NCBI RefSeq assembly: GCF_963676065.1
Contig: NZ_OY780933.1
Location: forward strand, 1,116,001-1,180,000
Source: Maridesulfovibrio sp.
GTDB taxonomy: Bacteria; Desulfobacterota; Desulfovibrionia; Desulfovibrionales; Desulfovibrionaceae
Direction: 5' to 3'
DNA length: 64,000 nt
The notes under the pieces are model-generated. The model was not told where the DNA came from. It ran no database searches and saw only the letters and a list, made by a program, of their open reading frames with translations. A program made the translations under genes and the position numbers. Positions 47,593 to 56,246 of this stretch are shown here, one piece after another. The stretch's first letter is position 1. Each line of letters begins with the position of its first letter.

Positions 47593-47661
47593 TGACGATT
47601 TTCCGCTAGCGTAGCAGCAGCTTCTTAATCCGGTTATGAAATATGAAGGCGGTGTAAATTT

Positions 47662-48105
47662 ATGCGTCTGTTTTTTATAATGATGTCTTTTGTGTTTGGT
47701 GCCTTGGCTCCGACACAGGCCGGGGTTAACCTGAGACTGAAAGGCTTTGTCGGTGATCCTATTCTGGCGGCTATCGTTTCATTTACGGTAGGAACGCTGA
47801 GCCTGCTGGCTTATGCGTACTTTACGAAGGTTCCTCTTCCCCACGCGGAGGCGATGACAAAGGGGCCTTGGTGGATGTGGACCGGTGGGGTTATGGGAGC
47901 TTTTTTTGTTGCGGCTGCGGTAATCGTTGCTCCTGTTCTCGGTGCCGGAACCATGATGTGCTGGATGGTGGCCGGGCAGATGGTTGCTTCCATTCTGCTG
48001 GACCACTACGGAATCATAGGTTATGCCGTGCGGGAAGCTACTCCGGCGCGTATTTTCGGAGCATTACTTATCGTTTTGGGCGCGGTACTTGTAGAAAAGT
48101 TTTAG
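47662..48105 (+). CDS. YdcZ/DUF606-family DMT transporter
   Basis: This 147-residue protein has five hydrophobic segments and the pattern of the YdcZ (DUF606) half-size drug/metabolite transporter group: an N-terminal GALAPTQAGVNLRLKGFVGDPILAAIVSFTVGTL, a central WWMWTGGVMGAFFVAAAVIVAPVLGAG and a C-terminal RIFGALLIVLGAVLVEKF. Members work as homo- or heterodimers. Substrate unknown. It precedes a UbiA-type gene by 85 bp; co-transcription is possible but not compelling. Confidence 0.85.
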   Translation: MRLFFIMMSFVFGALAPTQAGVNLRLKGFVGDPILAAIVSFTVGTLSLLAYAYFTKVPLPHAEAMTKGPWWMWTGGVMGAFFVAAAVIVAPVLGAGTMMCWMVAGQMVASILLDHYGIIGYAVREATPARIFGALLIVLGAVLVEKF

Positions 48106-48190
48106 TATAATTTAACAAATTCATTTAGTTAAGCCGGTAGCTTTAGTGCCGCCCGGAAAAGAATGTGTAAAAATATTAAGGAGTGGGGCT

Positions 48191-49075
48191 TTGAAGGATA
48201 TTCTTTGTAAATACTCGAGAAAGTTGTGGGAAAATACTGTTCTGGTCTGCCGTATGGTCAAGATTGAGCATTCTATCTTTGCACTGCCGTTCGCCTACAT
48301 GGGATTTTTTCTTGCCTCCGGTGATTCGACCGCAATTAAGCCTTTCGTCCTGCTGACGATCGCTATGGTGGCTATTCGATCTTTTGCAATGGCTGTGAAC
48401 AGGCTGTTTGATATTAATATTGATAGTGAAAATCCACGCACCCGGACCCGTCCTCTGGTTACCGGAGAGTTGACCCCGTTTTTTACCTTCTGTTTTATTG
48501 TGGCCTGCGCCGTCATTTTTGTTTTTGCGTGTAAGGGCATGAATGAACTCTGCTACAAACTTTCTTTTTTCGCACTTGGCTGGTCAGCTTTTTATTCTTT
48601 GACCAAGCGGTTCAGCATGCTCTGTCATTTCGTACTCGGCTCTGTTCTGGGCCTTGCCCCTGTTGCCGGCTGGCTGAGCGTTGATCCCCATTTTTCAGTG
48701 CCCGCTATTTTATTTTTCTTCGGGGTTATGTTCTGGGTTGCCGGTTTCGATATCCTTTACGCAACACAGGACCGTAAATTCGACCGTAACCGCGGGCTGA
48801 ATTCCATCCCCGCCAATCTAGGTATCCATAAGGCGCTGACTATCTCCACCTTCAGCCATGTGAATACTGTGATCTTTTTTGCTTTGGCCGGAATGGCTGC
48901 CGGATTGGGATGGATCTATTTTTCGGTCCTTACTGTTGCCGGTGTAATTCTCATTTGCGAACATCTGGTCATTTCCGCCGAAGATATGAGTCGCGTAAAT
49001 ATGGCTTTTTTTACTTTGAACGGCGTTATTTCAGTTCTATTGTTTTTAGGAACACTCGCCGACATAATGATTTAA
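48191..49075 (+). CDS. UbiA-family prenyltransferase (menaquinone pathway, MqnP/UbiA type)
   Basis: This membrane prenyltransferase of about 294 residues has eight or nine hydrophobic segments and two Asp-rich Mg/diphosphate motifs: NRLFDINIDSENPRTRTRPL and DILYATQDRKFDRNRGLNSIPANLG. The second is typical of 4-hydroxybenzoate/MqnP enzymes. In a menaquinone-using sulfate reducer the likely role is prenylation in quinone synthesis (inference). The frame is open from an upstream GTG at 48146. I choose TTG 48191 because AAGGAG lies 8 bp upstream and the family begins with a short tail before VKIEHSIFALPFAY. Confidence 0.88.
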   Translation: MKDILCKYSRKLWENTVLVCRMVKIEHSIFALPFAYMGFFLASGDSTAIKPFVLLTIAMVAIRSFAMAVNRLFDINIDSENPRTRTRPLVTGELTPFFTFCFIVACAVIFVFACKGMNELCYKLSFFALGWSAFYSLTKRFSMLCHFVLGSVLGLAPVAGWLSVDPHFSVPAILFFFGVMFWVAGFDILYATQDRKFDRNRGLNSIPANLGIHKALTISTFSHVNTVIFFALAGMAAGLGWIYFSVLTVAGVILICEHLVISAEDMSRVNMAFFTLNGVISVLLFLGTLADIMI

Positions 49076-49111
49076 AGCCCTTTAAAAACAGTTCTTTGTT
49101 ACAATTGTGTT

Positions 49112-49146
49112 ACAGGTTCAGTGCATTGCATTGAACCTGTTTTTGC
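49112..49146 (+). terminator. Rho-independent terminator after the prenyltransferase
   Basis: The 9-bp stem ACAGGTTCA/TGAACCTGT (49112-49120 with 49132-49140) is followed by TTTTTG. The remaining spacer 49147-49396 shows no gene; a CCGG-rich short inverted repeat near 49270 is the only other structure. Confidence 0.85.
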
Positions 49147-49396
49147 TTTAGATGCGGTTCTTTAAACGGGTAGACAAGGAAGTTTAAAGAAGTTAGAAGC
49201 GAATTAGCGAGGTTTTAAGAAGGTCTGGCTTTGAAGGCTTGATGTCTGGCCCAGCTGTTTAATGATTCTCCCGGCAGGATTTTTCCGGGTGATTGATTGC
49301 TGACTGCTTTGCCGAACGGTCGGTTTACAAATCTGAATGATGCTGGAATATTCTTGGGTATCGGGAAGATATCCTACAAGCTTTGGGAGAGCTGAC

Positions 49397-50980
49397 ATGG
49401 ATAATGGAAATGTAAAATTCCTGCGAGTTCTTGCAGGAATTTATTTAGCAGTGTTCTTAGCCGCAGTGATTTTGTGCGGCGTTTTTTTTACTTTTTACAG
49501 CACCGAACCATGGGCCTTGACCGGACTTGCTTCCGGTTTGATAGTCCTTCTGGCTTTGTTGGGAATTGGTATCTTTGCTGTGCTCAAAATACAGGTTGTC
49601 CGGCCTGTCGAATGTCTTACAAATTTTGCGAATCTTGTTCTTAAGGGTGACTATTCCGATGCTGACAAGTGTACCAGCCCCGGTCTGGATGTCCTGCGTT
49701 CTGCGCTCAGCGAATTGAGTGATGTCTACAAGGAGCGTCTTGGATTCAGTTCCAGTATTCTTGAAGGGTTGCCCCTTGGCTGCTGCATTGTAGATAAAGG
49801 AGAGCATGTAACCTTTCTGAATAGAGAATGCCTTGAAATGATCGGTTCTAAAGAGGACCCTGAATCATATTACGGGCGTATGCTTTCTCAGATTTTTTAT
49901 CATGATGACCGTAAGTCTGTAATCGGACACTGTATGGATGATGACACTCGGGTGATGAATCTGGATGCAGTGTTTAAGCATGTTGACGGCAGCGATATCA
50001 ACGTACTGGCCAATGTTTTCCCCCTGCACGATGTGGTGGGCAATGTAATTGGCGGCTGCTGCCTTTACGTCGACACTACTGAGCTGAAGAAACACGAAGC
50101 GCATATCCTCAATCAGAATGAGATGATTTCGAAAGCTGCTGAGCGCGCAAATTCAGTTGTTCTGGAGCTCTCCAGAGCGGCTGAACAGCTGCATGAGCTG
50201 GTCGGTGATGCCCGTAAAGGGGCCATGGTACAGAGCGAGGAGGCCGGTCAGGCCGCCACTGCCATGGAAGAGATGAATGCCACAGTGCTTGAGGTAGCCC
50301 GCCACGCGCAGGAAGCTGCCGTTGACGCGGACAAAGCAAAATCTGAAGCTGAAAAAGGTGAGGATACTGTTGCCGGAGTTGTCAGTGCCATTGACGAGGT
50401 TTCCGGTCAGGCGACTGCTTTGAAAGCTTCCATGGAAGATCTGGATGTGAAGGCTGAAGCTATCGGTAATGTGCTCAGTGTGATCGAAGATATCGCTGAT
50501 CAGACCAATCTGCTGGCTTTGAACGCGGCAATTGAAGCTGCCCGTGCCGGTGAAGCCGGACGCGGATTCGCCGTTGTTGCCGATGAAGTTCGTAAGCTCG
50601 CGGAAAAGACCGTGCAGGCAACCACCGAGGTCCACAAAGCTGTCTCTGATATTCAGCAGGGAGCTAAAACCAACGTGCGGGCCACAGAGGAAGCGGTTGC
50701 ATCCGTTACCCGCAGTACCGGCCTTGCCGGGGAATCGGGAGAAGCCCTTGCTCGGATTGTTGCCATGTCTGAAGACACTTCCGACCGGATCAGGGCTATT
50801 GCCACTGCCGCAGAACAGCAGGCTGCTGCCAGTGAGCAGATCAATCGCTCCACCGAAGAAGTAAACCGTATCTCCAACGAGACTGAGCAGGCTATGGTCG
50901 AGTCGTCCGAGGCTATCGAAAAACTGGCCCGTCTTGCTGAAGATCTTTCCGGTATTATTGAAGGTATGCAGAAGTCTTAA
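49397..50980 (+). CDS. Methyl-accepting chemotaxis protein with PAS sensor
   Basis: This 527-residue chemoreceptor has two closely spaced TM helices (about residues 8-34 and 39-62) and thus no periplasmic sensor domain. A HAMP-like segment, a cytosolic PAS domain (about 110-215, [31 protein letters not shown]..) and the MCP signalling hairpin with [44 protein letters not shown] follow. The PAS domain probably senses an intracellular cue such as redox state. The upstream frame is open to 49337, but ATG 49397 follows GGGAGAG and begins MDNGNVKF just before TM1. Monocistronic, with a terminator downstream. Confidence 0.93.
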   Translation: MDNGNVKFLRVLAGIYLAVFLAAVILCGVFFTFYSTEPWALTGLASGLIVLLALLGIGIFAVLKIQVVRPVECLTNFANLVLKGDYSDADKCTSPGLDVLRSALSELSDVYKERLGFSSSILEGLPLGCCIVDKGEHVTFLNRECLEMIGSKEDPESYYGRMLSQIFYHDDRKSVIGHCMDDDTRVMNLDAVFKHVDGSDINVLANVFPLHDVVGNVIGGCCLYVDTTELKKHEAHILNQNEMISKAAERANSVVLELSRAAEQLHELVGDARKGAMVQSEEAGQAATAMEEMNATVLEVARHAQEAAVDADKAKSEAEKGEDTVAGVVSAIDEVSGQATALKASMEDLDVKAEAIGNVLSVIEDIADQTNLLALNAAIEAARAGEAGRGFAVVADEVRKLAEKTVQATTEVHKAVSDIQQGAKTNVRATEEAVASVTRSTGLAGESGEALARIVAMSEDTSDRIRAIATAAEQQAAASEQINRSTEEVNRISNETEQAMVESSEAIEKLARLAEDLSGIIEGMQKS

Positions 50981-51004
50981 TAAAAATTAGTAAAAACAAA
51001 ATTT

Positions 51005-51038
51005 AAGCGGGCAATCCAAGTTGGGTTGCCCGCTTTTT
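51005..51038 (+). terminator. Rho-independent terminator after the chemoreceptor
   Basis: The stem AAGCGGGCAA/TTGCCCGCTT (51005-51014 with 51026-51035) is followed by a T run. Confidence 0.9.
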
Positions 51039-51105
51039 TAATTCAAATTCAGATTCGTAAAAATCCGGCAGCATGCAGATAAGTATTCGGAGAGTTCCAA
51101 ATCTA

Positions 51106-51149
51106 TTTTTGCAAAAAGGGATTCAACTCCCTGAATGTCCGCCGGAGGC
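51106..51149 (-). repeat. Dispersed intergenic repeat, copy 4
   Basis: On the minus strand it begins GCCTCCGGCGGAC, then AGGGAGTTGAATCCCT, then TTTTGCAAAAA. It shares the GCCTCCGGCGG seed and the AATCCC block with other copies. Confidence 0.45.
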
Positions 51150-51186
51150 GTTCTCCTCATAACCTGAGGAGTTTACGTTTTTTGGG

Positions 51187-52506
51187 TCAGAATCCGTAAC
51201 GCAGGTAATCCTTTTCCCTGCGGTTGATTAGCTGGATATAGCGATAACGGCTTTTAACCTGTGCTTCTTCCAGCAATGAATAGCCCTGATTACGGCAACT
51301 GTCACAAGCTGTTGCGGGAATCTCGAGGCCGAACCCCATGGGGCCGCCTTCGCGCTGGCTTTCCACCTTGAGCAGTCCTCGGCATTTATCGCATAGCAGC
51401 AGTGATTCGGTCTGAGATTCTGTGATGCCCTCAGTGTCGTAGAAAATATTCCGGTGGCGCACGGACCAGTCTCCACTTATTACGCCTTCGCTGCTCTTTG
51501 CGGGAGGGTGGAAGTAAATATCCTTTACCCCTTCGCAAATAGTGGCGATGTAATCCATTATTTCATCGGATTCTTTAAGGGTTTTAGGATTAAATCCCGG
51601 CTCACGCACATGGGAATAATCTACTCCGGCCATTGCCAGGCTGATGCCCAGATTTACGTAAGGCAGCGCGCCTTGAATGGCATAACCACCTTCAAGTACG
51701 GCTATATCCGGTTTCAGCAGGGAGTTGAGCGCCGCGTATCCCTGTGCGGAAAAATTCATGTTTGTGATTGGATCGGTGAAATGGTTGTCCTGCCCTGCCG
51801 AGTTGATGATCAGGTCCGGCTTGAAGTCGTCAAGAATGGGCATCACCAGATTCTTCATGACATGCATGAATCCTGCGTCGGAGGTCCCCGGCGGTAGCGG
51901 AATGTTTATGGTGCGGCCTAGGGCTTGCGGTCCTCCGCATTCCTTGGGAAATCCCGTTCCGGGATACAGGGTACGTCCATCCTGATGCAGGGAGATAAAC
52001 AGGGTGTCCGGGTCATGCCAGTAGACATCCTGTGTTCCGTCCCCATGATGGCAGTCGGTATCCACGATGGCTATGCGCTTGGGACCGTAAGTTTCGCGGA
52101 TGTATTCGCACATGATGGCTTCAATATTGATGGCGCAGAATCCGCGAGAACCCTGTACTGTCTTCATGGCGTGGTGGCCCGGTGGACGCACAAGGGCGAA
52201 GGCCCGGTCCCGTTCTCCTTCCATGATCAGTTTTGCGGCCTTTATGGCTCCTCCAGCCGCAATGCAGTGCGAGCGGGTGGCAACTGCCTCGGCTTCGGGA
52301 AAGCAGAAATGAACCCGTTCAATATCTTCCATGGAAGCCACTTCGGGCTTATATTCGCGTATTCCCTCTATGTCGAAAAGACCTTCCTCACGTAACTGGT
52401 CCTGCGTATAAAGCAGTCTTTCCTCCCGCTCTGGATGGGTGGGAGATATAGCCCAGTCGAAGGCAGGGAAAAATATGATTCCCAGACTGTTTTCAGCCTT
52501 GAGCAT
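51187..52506 (-). CDS. Histone-deacetylase-family amidohydrolase with a C-terminal zinc ribbon
   Basis: This 439-residue zinc hydrolase is of the HDAC/acetoin-utilisation/acetylpolyamine amidohydrolase fold. Catalytic features are the paired His111/His112 in RPPGHHA, zinc ligands Asp151 and His153 in DTDCHHGDGTQDVYWHD, a third ligand Asp240 in SAGQDNHFTDP, and the GGY loop (Tyr275). Beyond the catalytic domain, residues of about 370-410 carry two CxxC pairs (LLCDKCRG.. and ..ACDSCRN), a likely zinc ribbon not typical of the family. It lies 12 bp after a hydantoinase gene, so the two are in one operon. The substrate is probably an acetylated amine or amide; not determinable here. Confidence 0.9.
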   Translation of the reverse strand: MLKAENSLGIIFFPAFDWAISPTHPEREERLLYTQDQLREEGLFDIEGIREYKPEVASMEDIERVHFCFPEAEAVATRSHCIAAGGAIKAAKLIMEGERDRAFALVRPPGHHAMKTVQGSRGFCAINIEAIMCEYIRETYGPKRIAIVDTDCHHGDGTQDVYWHDPDTLFISLHQDGRTLYPGTGFPKECGGPQALGRTINIPLPPGTSDAGFMHVMKNLVMPILDDFKPDLIINSAGQDNHFTDPITNMNFSAQGYAALNSLLKPDIAVLEGGYAIQGALPYVNLGISLAMAGVDYSHVREPGFNPKTLKESDEIMDYIATICEGVKDIYFHPPAKSSEGVISGDWSVRHRNIFYDTEGITESQTESLLLCDKCRGLLKVESQREGGPMGFGLEIPATACDSCRNQGYSLLEEAQVKSRYRYIQLINRREKDYLRYGF

Positions 52507-52518
52507 TGTTAACTCCGT

Positions 52519-54183
52519 TTATGAATATGTCCGGTCCACGCCGGGTTTGATCTGACATTTGACCCTGATGTTGCGCCCGACGGTACTGTTCCCGTTGACC
52601 ATATTAAATGATGAGGAACTTGTAATCTGCGCGTTGGAACCGTCCGAGGCCACCTGCATTTCGCCCAGATGGGCCAGCAGGTGATTCATGGCGTCCTTCT
52701 GCGCATCTTCCAGCTTGTAGGTGCGGGGGATGTTTTCGCGATGTCCCAAGGAGGGGATGAACATAAGCCCGCGTTCGGTGTCGGCGAAGAGCTCTAGCTC
52801 AGTGGTGGTACGGGTCAGCGCCGCGCCGATGGCGTTCGCTACATCATAGTTTTTCGGCACTTCGGTTGAAAGACGGAACTTACGGAATATGTCCATCTTC
52901 ATGGCCTTGGCCGGACCGCCCATGATATAAATTTTGCGGGGTACGATCTTAATATTCTCCAGTAGTTCGTGGATGGTGTAGACCGGTTGCTGGTTGATTT
53001 CTTCCACCAACGCCCGGGTGGAGTCGTGAATTTTGTCTACAGCGTATCCGATGGCCTGATCAGCGAGTTCTTCCGTATCAATACCGTTTTTGGCGGCAAA
53101 CGCGGCTAGTCCCGATTTGGAACGCTCGGTGTTGCCGCAGTCGCAGGAATCTTTCCAGATCAGCGCATCGGTAAGGGTCGGGATTTCACCGCCAAATGCA
53201 ATAGAAGGCCCAAGGCGGTTGGGGCCGACCCTGATCCTGCCGTCTAGAATAGATATGGCCGAGTCACCGCCGATGCCGATTGAATGAACCTTAAGAGCCC
53301 TTACAAGGGTGGGATGGGAACCGATATTGATTCCCTCCTGCTCGATGAGCGGGCTGCCTCCGGCAAAAATGGCAATATCGGTAGTAGTTCCGCCTATGTC
53401 GTAAATGATGGAATCGTGCGTGATGTTACACAGGGCGATAATACCCATGACGCTCGCAGCCGGGCCGGAAAAAATAGATTGTACCGGGATTCTTCGTGAA
53501 AGGTCTAACGGCATGGTCCCGCCGTCGGCTTTAAGAATATTTACCTTGATCTGGCCCAGACCCATCTCATCAAGGGTGTCGGCTATGGCATCGGCGAATT
53601 TGTTGAAAACCCGCCACACTGCGCAATTATAGAAGGCCGTTGAAATGCGGCGCGGAAAGTTCAGCCGTCCGGTAAGTTGGTGGCCTAGTGTAATGAAATC
53701 CGCATTGTCGCCCACAGCCAGCTCCATCTCTTTTTCATGGGCCGGATTGCGGGGGGAAAATTTAGTAACCGCAGCGTAAACTTTTATCCCCGCATTGCGG
53801 CAGGAAGCGATTGCTTCTTCCAGCGCAAGGTTGTCCAGTCGTTTCGTTTCCGAACCTCGGTGGTCCAGTGAACCGGGGATGACGTGAAAGTCCTTGCAGG
53901 TCATAAATGAATGGGGATCGAGTCCCGGACCTGCGGAGACGATTACGCCCACATCTTCATAATTGCCCTCCACAATGGAGTTTGTGGAAAGCGTTGTACT
54001 CAGGTTGAGCTGCTTTATGCGGGCAGGGTCCGTGTGGCGGAGCAATTCCTCAAGGCTGTTTCTGATGGAGGATAGCAGGTTGTCATGTTGGGTTGCGACT
54101 TTGATCTGTGCCTCCAGACCGTCAGGTCCTATGGCAACAGCGTCTGTATGAGTTCCGCCGACATCAATTCCTAGAAGGAGCAT
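52519..54183 (-). CDS. Hydantoinase/oxoprolinase family protein (HyuA-like)
   Basis: This protein of about 554 residues is of the HyuA/acetone carboxylase beta-type ASKHA fold: an ATP-binding N terminus LLLGIDVGGTHTDAVAI, STTLSTNSIVEG, and the central IIYDIGGTTTDIAIFAGG with SIGIGGDSAISI. Such proteins use ATP to open or carboxylate cyclic amides and ketones. The usual HyuB partner is missing and a short HyuA-only architecture is seen. ATG 54183 is chosen for AAGGA 8 bp upstream. The frame is open to 54249, but the extra residues precede the conserved start. It overlaps a small ORF at its 5' end and is followed by the HDAC-like gene. Confidence 0.88.
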   Translation of the reverse strand: MLLLGIDVGGTHTDAVAIGPDGLEAQIKVATQHDNLLSSIRNSLEELLRHTDPARIKQLNLSTTLSTNSIVEGNYEDVGVIVSAGPGLDPHSFMTCKDFHVIPGSLDHRGSETKRLDNLALEEAIASCRNAGIKVYAAVTKFSPRNPAHEKEMELAVGDNADFITLGHQLTGRLNFPRRISTAFYNCAVWRVFNKFADAIADTLDEMGLGQIKVNILKADGGTMPLDLSRRIPVQSIFSGPAASVMGIIALCNITHDSIIYDIGGTTTDIAIFAGGSPLIEQEGINIGSHPTLVRALKVHSIGIGGDSAISILDGRIRVGPNRLGPSIAFGGEIPTLTDALIWKDSCDCGNTERSKSGLAAFAAKNGIDTEELADQAIGYAVDKIHDSTRALVEEINQQPVYTIHELLENIKIVPRKIYIMGGPAKAMKMDIFRKFRLSTEVPKNYDVANAIGAALTRTTTELELFADTERGLMFIPSLGHRENIPRTYKLEDAQKDAMNHLLAHLGEMQVASDGSNAQITSSSSFNMVNGNSTVGRNIRVKCQIKPGVDRTYS

Positions 54184-54343
54184 CTGATAAATCCTTAAAC
54201 TGTTCTCCCGGCATTGCAGGAGGCTGGTAAGCAATATTGATTGGATCAATCCGGCTATACTTTACAAAAAGGTATATTTCCGGATTTTCAGCTGTCCTTT
54301 TTTCTAGCACCGGGCCAATGTTGCCGTCCAGAGGTTTTACCAT
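54164..54343 (-). CDS. Candidate small protein (59 residues) between the activator and hyuA genes
   Basis: An ATG-initiated ORF fills the gap between the regulator stop and the hydantoinase start and overlaps the latter by 20 bp, a typical translational-coupling layout. Its product starts MVKPLDGNIGPVLEKR and ends QFKDLSDAPSRN. The middle contains PEIYLFVKYSRIDPIN and a proline-rich AYQPPAMPGE. The frame is the same as the regulator frame and stays open from the regulator TAG onward. Composition looks protein-like and charged rather than random, but there is no clear ribosome binding site and no recognised family. It could also be a decayed C-terminal extension of the regulator. Confidence 0.35.
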   Translation of the reverse strand: MVKPLDGNIGPVLEKRTAENPEIYLFVKYSRIDPINIAYQPPAMPGEQFKDLSDAPSRN

Positions 54344-54397
54344 CAGCGGTTTGATGTTTTGGGTGAGCGGTTTAAGGCTAATCGTCTGCGGGTGTTT

Positions 54398-55930
54398 CTA
54401 TCCGTTTTTTTTGATCCCCAGCTTTTTCATGCGTGAATCAAAGGTAGAGCGGTTTATTTGCGCGGCCCGGGCGGCGCGGCTGATGTTCCATCGATATTTT
54501 TCGAGTAGCTTCATTACATATGTATACTCCATCTCTTTCCATGTCAGAGCGCTGAAGTCCTCTTGGACAGGGATGTTTTGCTGCGTGGGGGAAGGAGAGC
54601 TCTGCTTAGGTTCGTGCGTTTGATTCGCGCCCGGATGGGTTATGTGCAGCGGAAGATCGCTTTCCGTGATGGTGTCGCCGGGAATCATGGCCTGAAATTG
54701 TTTGACCATGTTTTCCAGTTCACGGATATTGCCCGGCCAGTTGTAGTTGCTCATGATTTCCATAGCCTTTGTGGACATCTTTTTGGGCAGCATATGGCTG
54801 TGAGCCGCTTCGCGGTTCAGGAAATGTTTGGTGAGCAGGTTGATGTCTTCCCTTCGTTCGCGCAGGGCAGGCAGCTTAAGGGGCAGTACGTTAAGCCTAT
54901 AGTACAGGTCCTCCCTGAAACGTCCGGACCGGACATCCTCTTCAAGATTGCGGTTGGTGGCCGAAATGATACGGATATCAATTCTTTTTGTTTTAGTCCC
55001 GCCTAGTGGTTTTATTTCATTTTCCTGCAGTACGCGCAGCAGTTTAGCCTGCAGGTTGATGTCCATGTCACCGATTTCGTCAAGGAATACGGTGCCTCCA
55101 TCGGCAGCTTCAAAAAGGCCGGCTTTATTCGTAGTGGCCCCGGTGAATGCGCCTTTTTCGTAACCGAAGAGTTCGCTTTCCAGCAGATTTTCCGGGATGG
55201 CACTGCAGTTCTGGGTCAAAAAAGGTTTTTGGGCCCGAGAGCTCTGGGTATGTATTCCCTCGGCAAAGAGTTCCTTTCCGGTCCCGGATTCTCCATAGAG
55301 CAGCACAGGGTAGCTTGTTGCTCCGTAATTTTCCACCAGCTTCAGGGCTTTTTTTACTGATTGGCTCCGGCCTACGATTGTTTTGTTATTTCTGATGTTG
55401 CTCAGGGTCTGGCTGAGCTGGGCGAATTCCATGCGCTGCTTTTGGAATTCAAGGGAATTGCGCAGGGATATTGATCCGATGTCAACTAAATCCTGCATCA
55501 TTGTCAGGTATCCGGGATCAAGATTAAGCTTTTTCCCTGCTGTACTGGTATCAATTACCTGCACGGCTCCGTATACTTCATGTCCCTTAAGGTGCAGGGG
55601 AAAGCAGAGAATCAGTTTGCTTTTTATTTTGAAGTCGCGTTCGATGGTGCTGAAATGCCTCTCATCACCGGCCTTGGCAATAGTCATTTTACCGTTTTGG
55701 ATGACCCACCCTACAATGCTCTGATCCTCCGGAGATAATTTAACTCCCCGGACATCTTCGCTCTTTGATCCGAGAGCTGCTACACATTCATATTTGCCGT
55801 TCCGGTTGAGCCACAGGGAACCGCGCTCGACGTTTTGCATCTTAAGCAGCAGATCCAGAATCTGGGTCTGAATTTTTTCCGGGTCCAATTCCTGGGAGAG
55901 CGCCTTGTAGTCATTTATCGAGATAGTCAT
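54398..55930 (-). CDS. Sigma-54-dependent transcriptional activator (GAF-AAA-Fis HTH)
   Basis: This 510-residue enhancer-binding protein has an N-terminal GAF sensor (about residues 20-160). Its AAA+ domain has Walker A GESGTGKE (213-220), the sigma-54 contact loop GAFTGA (260-265), Walker B GGTVFLDEI (278-286) and arginine fingers in FREDLYYRLNVLPL. A C-terminal Fis HTH, WNISRAARAAQINRSTFDSRMKKLGI, completes it. A GAF sensor instead of a receiver suggests a small-molecule signal. It heads the minus-strand run with the small ORF, hydantoinase and HDAC-like genes. It is divergent from a near-consensus sigma-54 promoter at 56097, which it probably activates. Confidence 0.93.
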   Translation of the reverse strand: MTISINDYKALSQELDPEKIQTQILDLLLKMQNVERGSLWLNRNGKYECVAALGSKSEDVRGVKLSPEDQSIVGWVIQNGKMTIAKAGDERHFSTIERDFKIKSKLILCFPLHLKGHEVYGAVQVIDTSTAGKKLNLDPGYLTMMQDLVDIGSISLRNSLEFQKQRMEFAQLSQTLSNIRNNKTIVGRSQSVKKALKLVENYGATSYPVLLYGESGTGKELFAEGIHTQSSRAQKPFLTQNCSAIPENLLESELFGYEKGAFTGATTNKAGLFEAADGGTVFLDEIGDMDINLQAKLLRVLQENEIKPLGGTKTKRIDIRIISATNRNLEEDVRSGRFREDLYYRLNVLPLKLPALRERREDINLLTKHFLNREAAHSHMLPKKMSTKAMEIMSNYNWPGNIRELENMVKQFQAMIPGDTITESDLPLHITHPGANQTHEPKQSSPSPTQQNIPVQEDFSALTWKEMEYTYVMKLLEKYRWNISRAARAAQINRSTFDSRMKKLGIKKNG

Positions 55931-55976
55931 TTTTTTCGTAAATAAGTTTGGTTTGTTGTTTTTTAATGATTTTTAT

Positions 55977-56005
55977 GATATATCGATAAAATATTGCTTG
56001 GTCAA
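55977..56005 (-). promoter_or_regulatory. Sigma-70 promoter of the activator gene
   Basis: On the minus strand, TTGACC (56005-56000), a 17-bp spacer and TATATC (55982-55977) lie 47 bp upstream of the activator start. The -35 overlaps the left arm of the inverted repeat at 56004-56044, suggesting autorepression. Confidence 0.55.
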
Positions 56006-56044
56006 CAGCATATTTCTAAATGAGGACTATGTTAAAATGCTGTT
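56004..56044. promoter_or_regulatory. Inverted repeat, probable binding site (UAS) of the sigma-54 activator
   Basis: AACAGCAT (56004-56011) and ATGCTGTT (56037-56044) are exact inverse complements, 33 bp apart centre to centre (three helical turns). The site is about 100 bp upstream of the expected start of the sigma-54 transcript, a usual enhancer distance. Confidence 0.55.
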
Positions 56045-56096
56045 CTTGAGTGGTTAGGCCTTTAGTTATAACTGTTGCGTGGTTGGTGAATAGAAA

Positions 56097-56112
56097 TGGC
56101 ATGAAAGGTGCT
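56097..56112 (+). promoter_or_regulatory. Sigma-54 promoter (-24/-12)
   Basis: TGGCATGAAAGGTGCT matches the consensus TGGCACG-N4-TTGCW at all key positions (GG and GC at the correct 10-bp spacing) with two substitutions. Transcription would start near 56123. Confidence 0.7.
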
Positions 56113-56138
56113 TTAGGGAATGCAGCTTGTTAGTCAAG

Positions 56139-56194
56139 TATGGACTGGAGAGCCCACTCCACCTCCCCGACCCCTCCGGGCTCTCCGGTCCATA
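56139..56194 (+). ncRNA. Long hairpin with C-rich loop in the sigma-54 transcript
   Basis: The arms 56139-56155 and 56178-56194 form a 17-bp stem (TATGGAC-T-GGAGAGCCC with its complement; the single difference gives a G-U pair in RNA). The 22-nt loop (56156-56177) is pyrimidine-rich and contains ACCTCCCC and CCCCTCC, each with the anti-Shine-Dalgarno core CCUCC. It may be a 5'-leader regulatory element or a small RNA. On the opposite strand the loop would carry several GGA motifs. Confidence 0.6.
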
Positions 56195-56246
56195 AACTTT
56201 TCAAGAGCAAAATCGGCTCAGTTTTCAAATATGCGGAGATGGTGTG

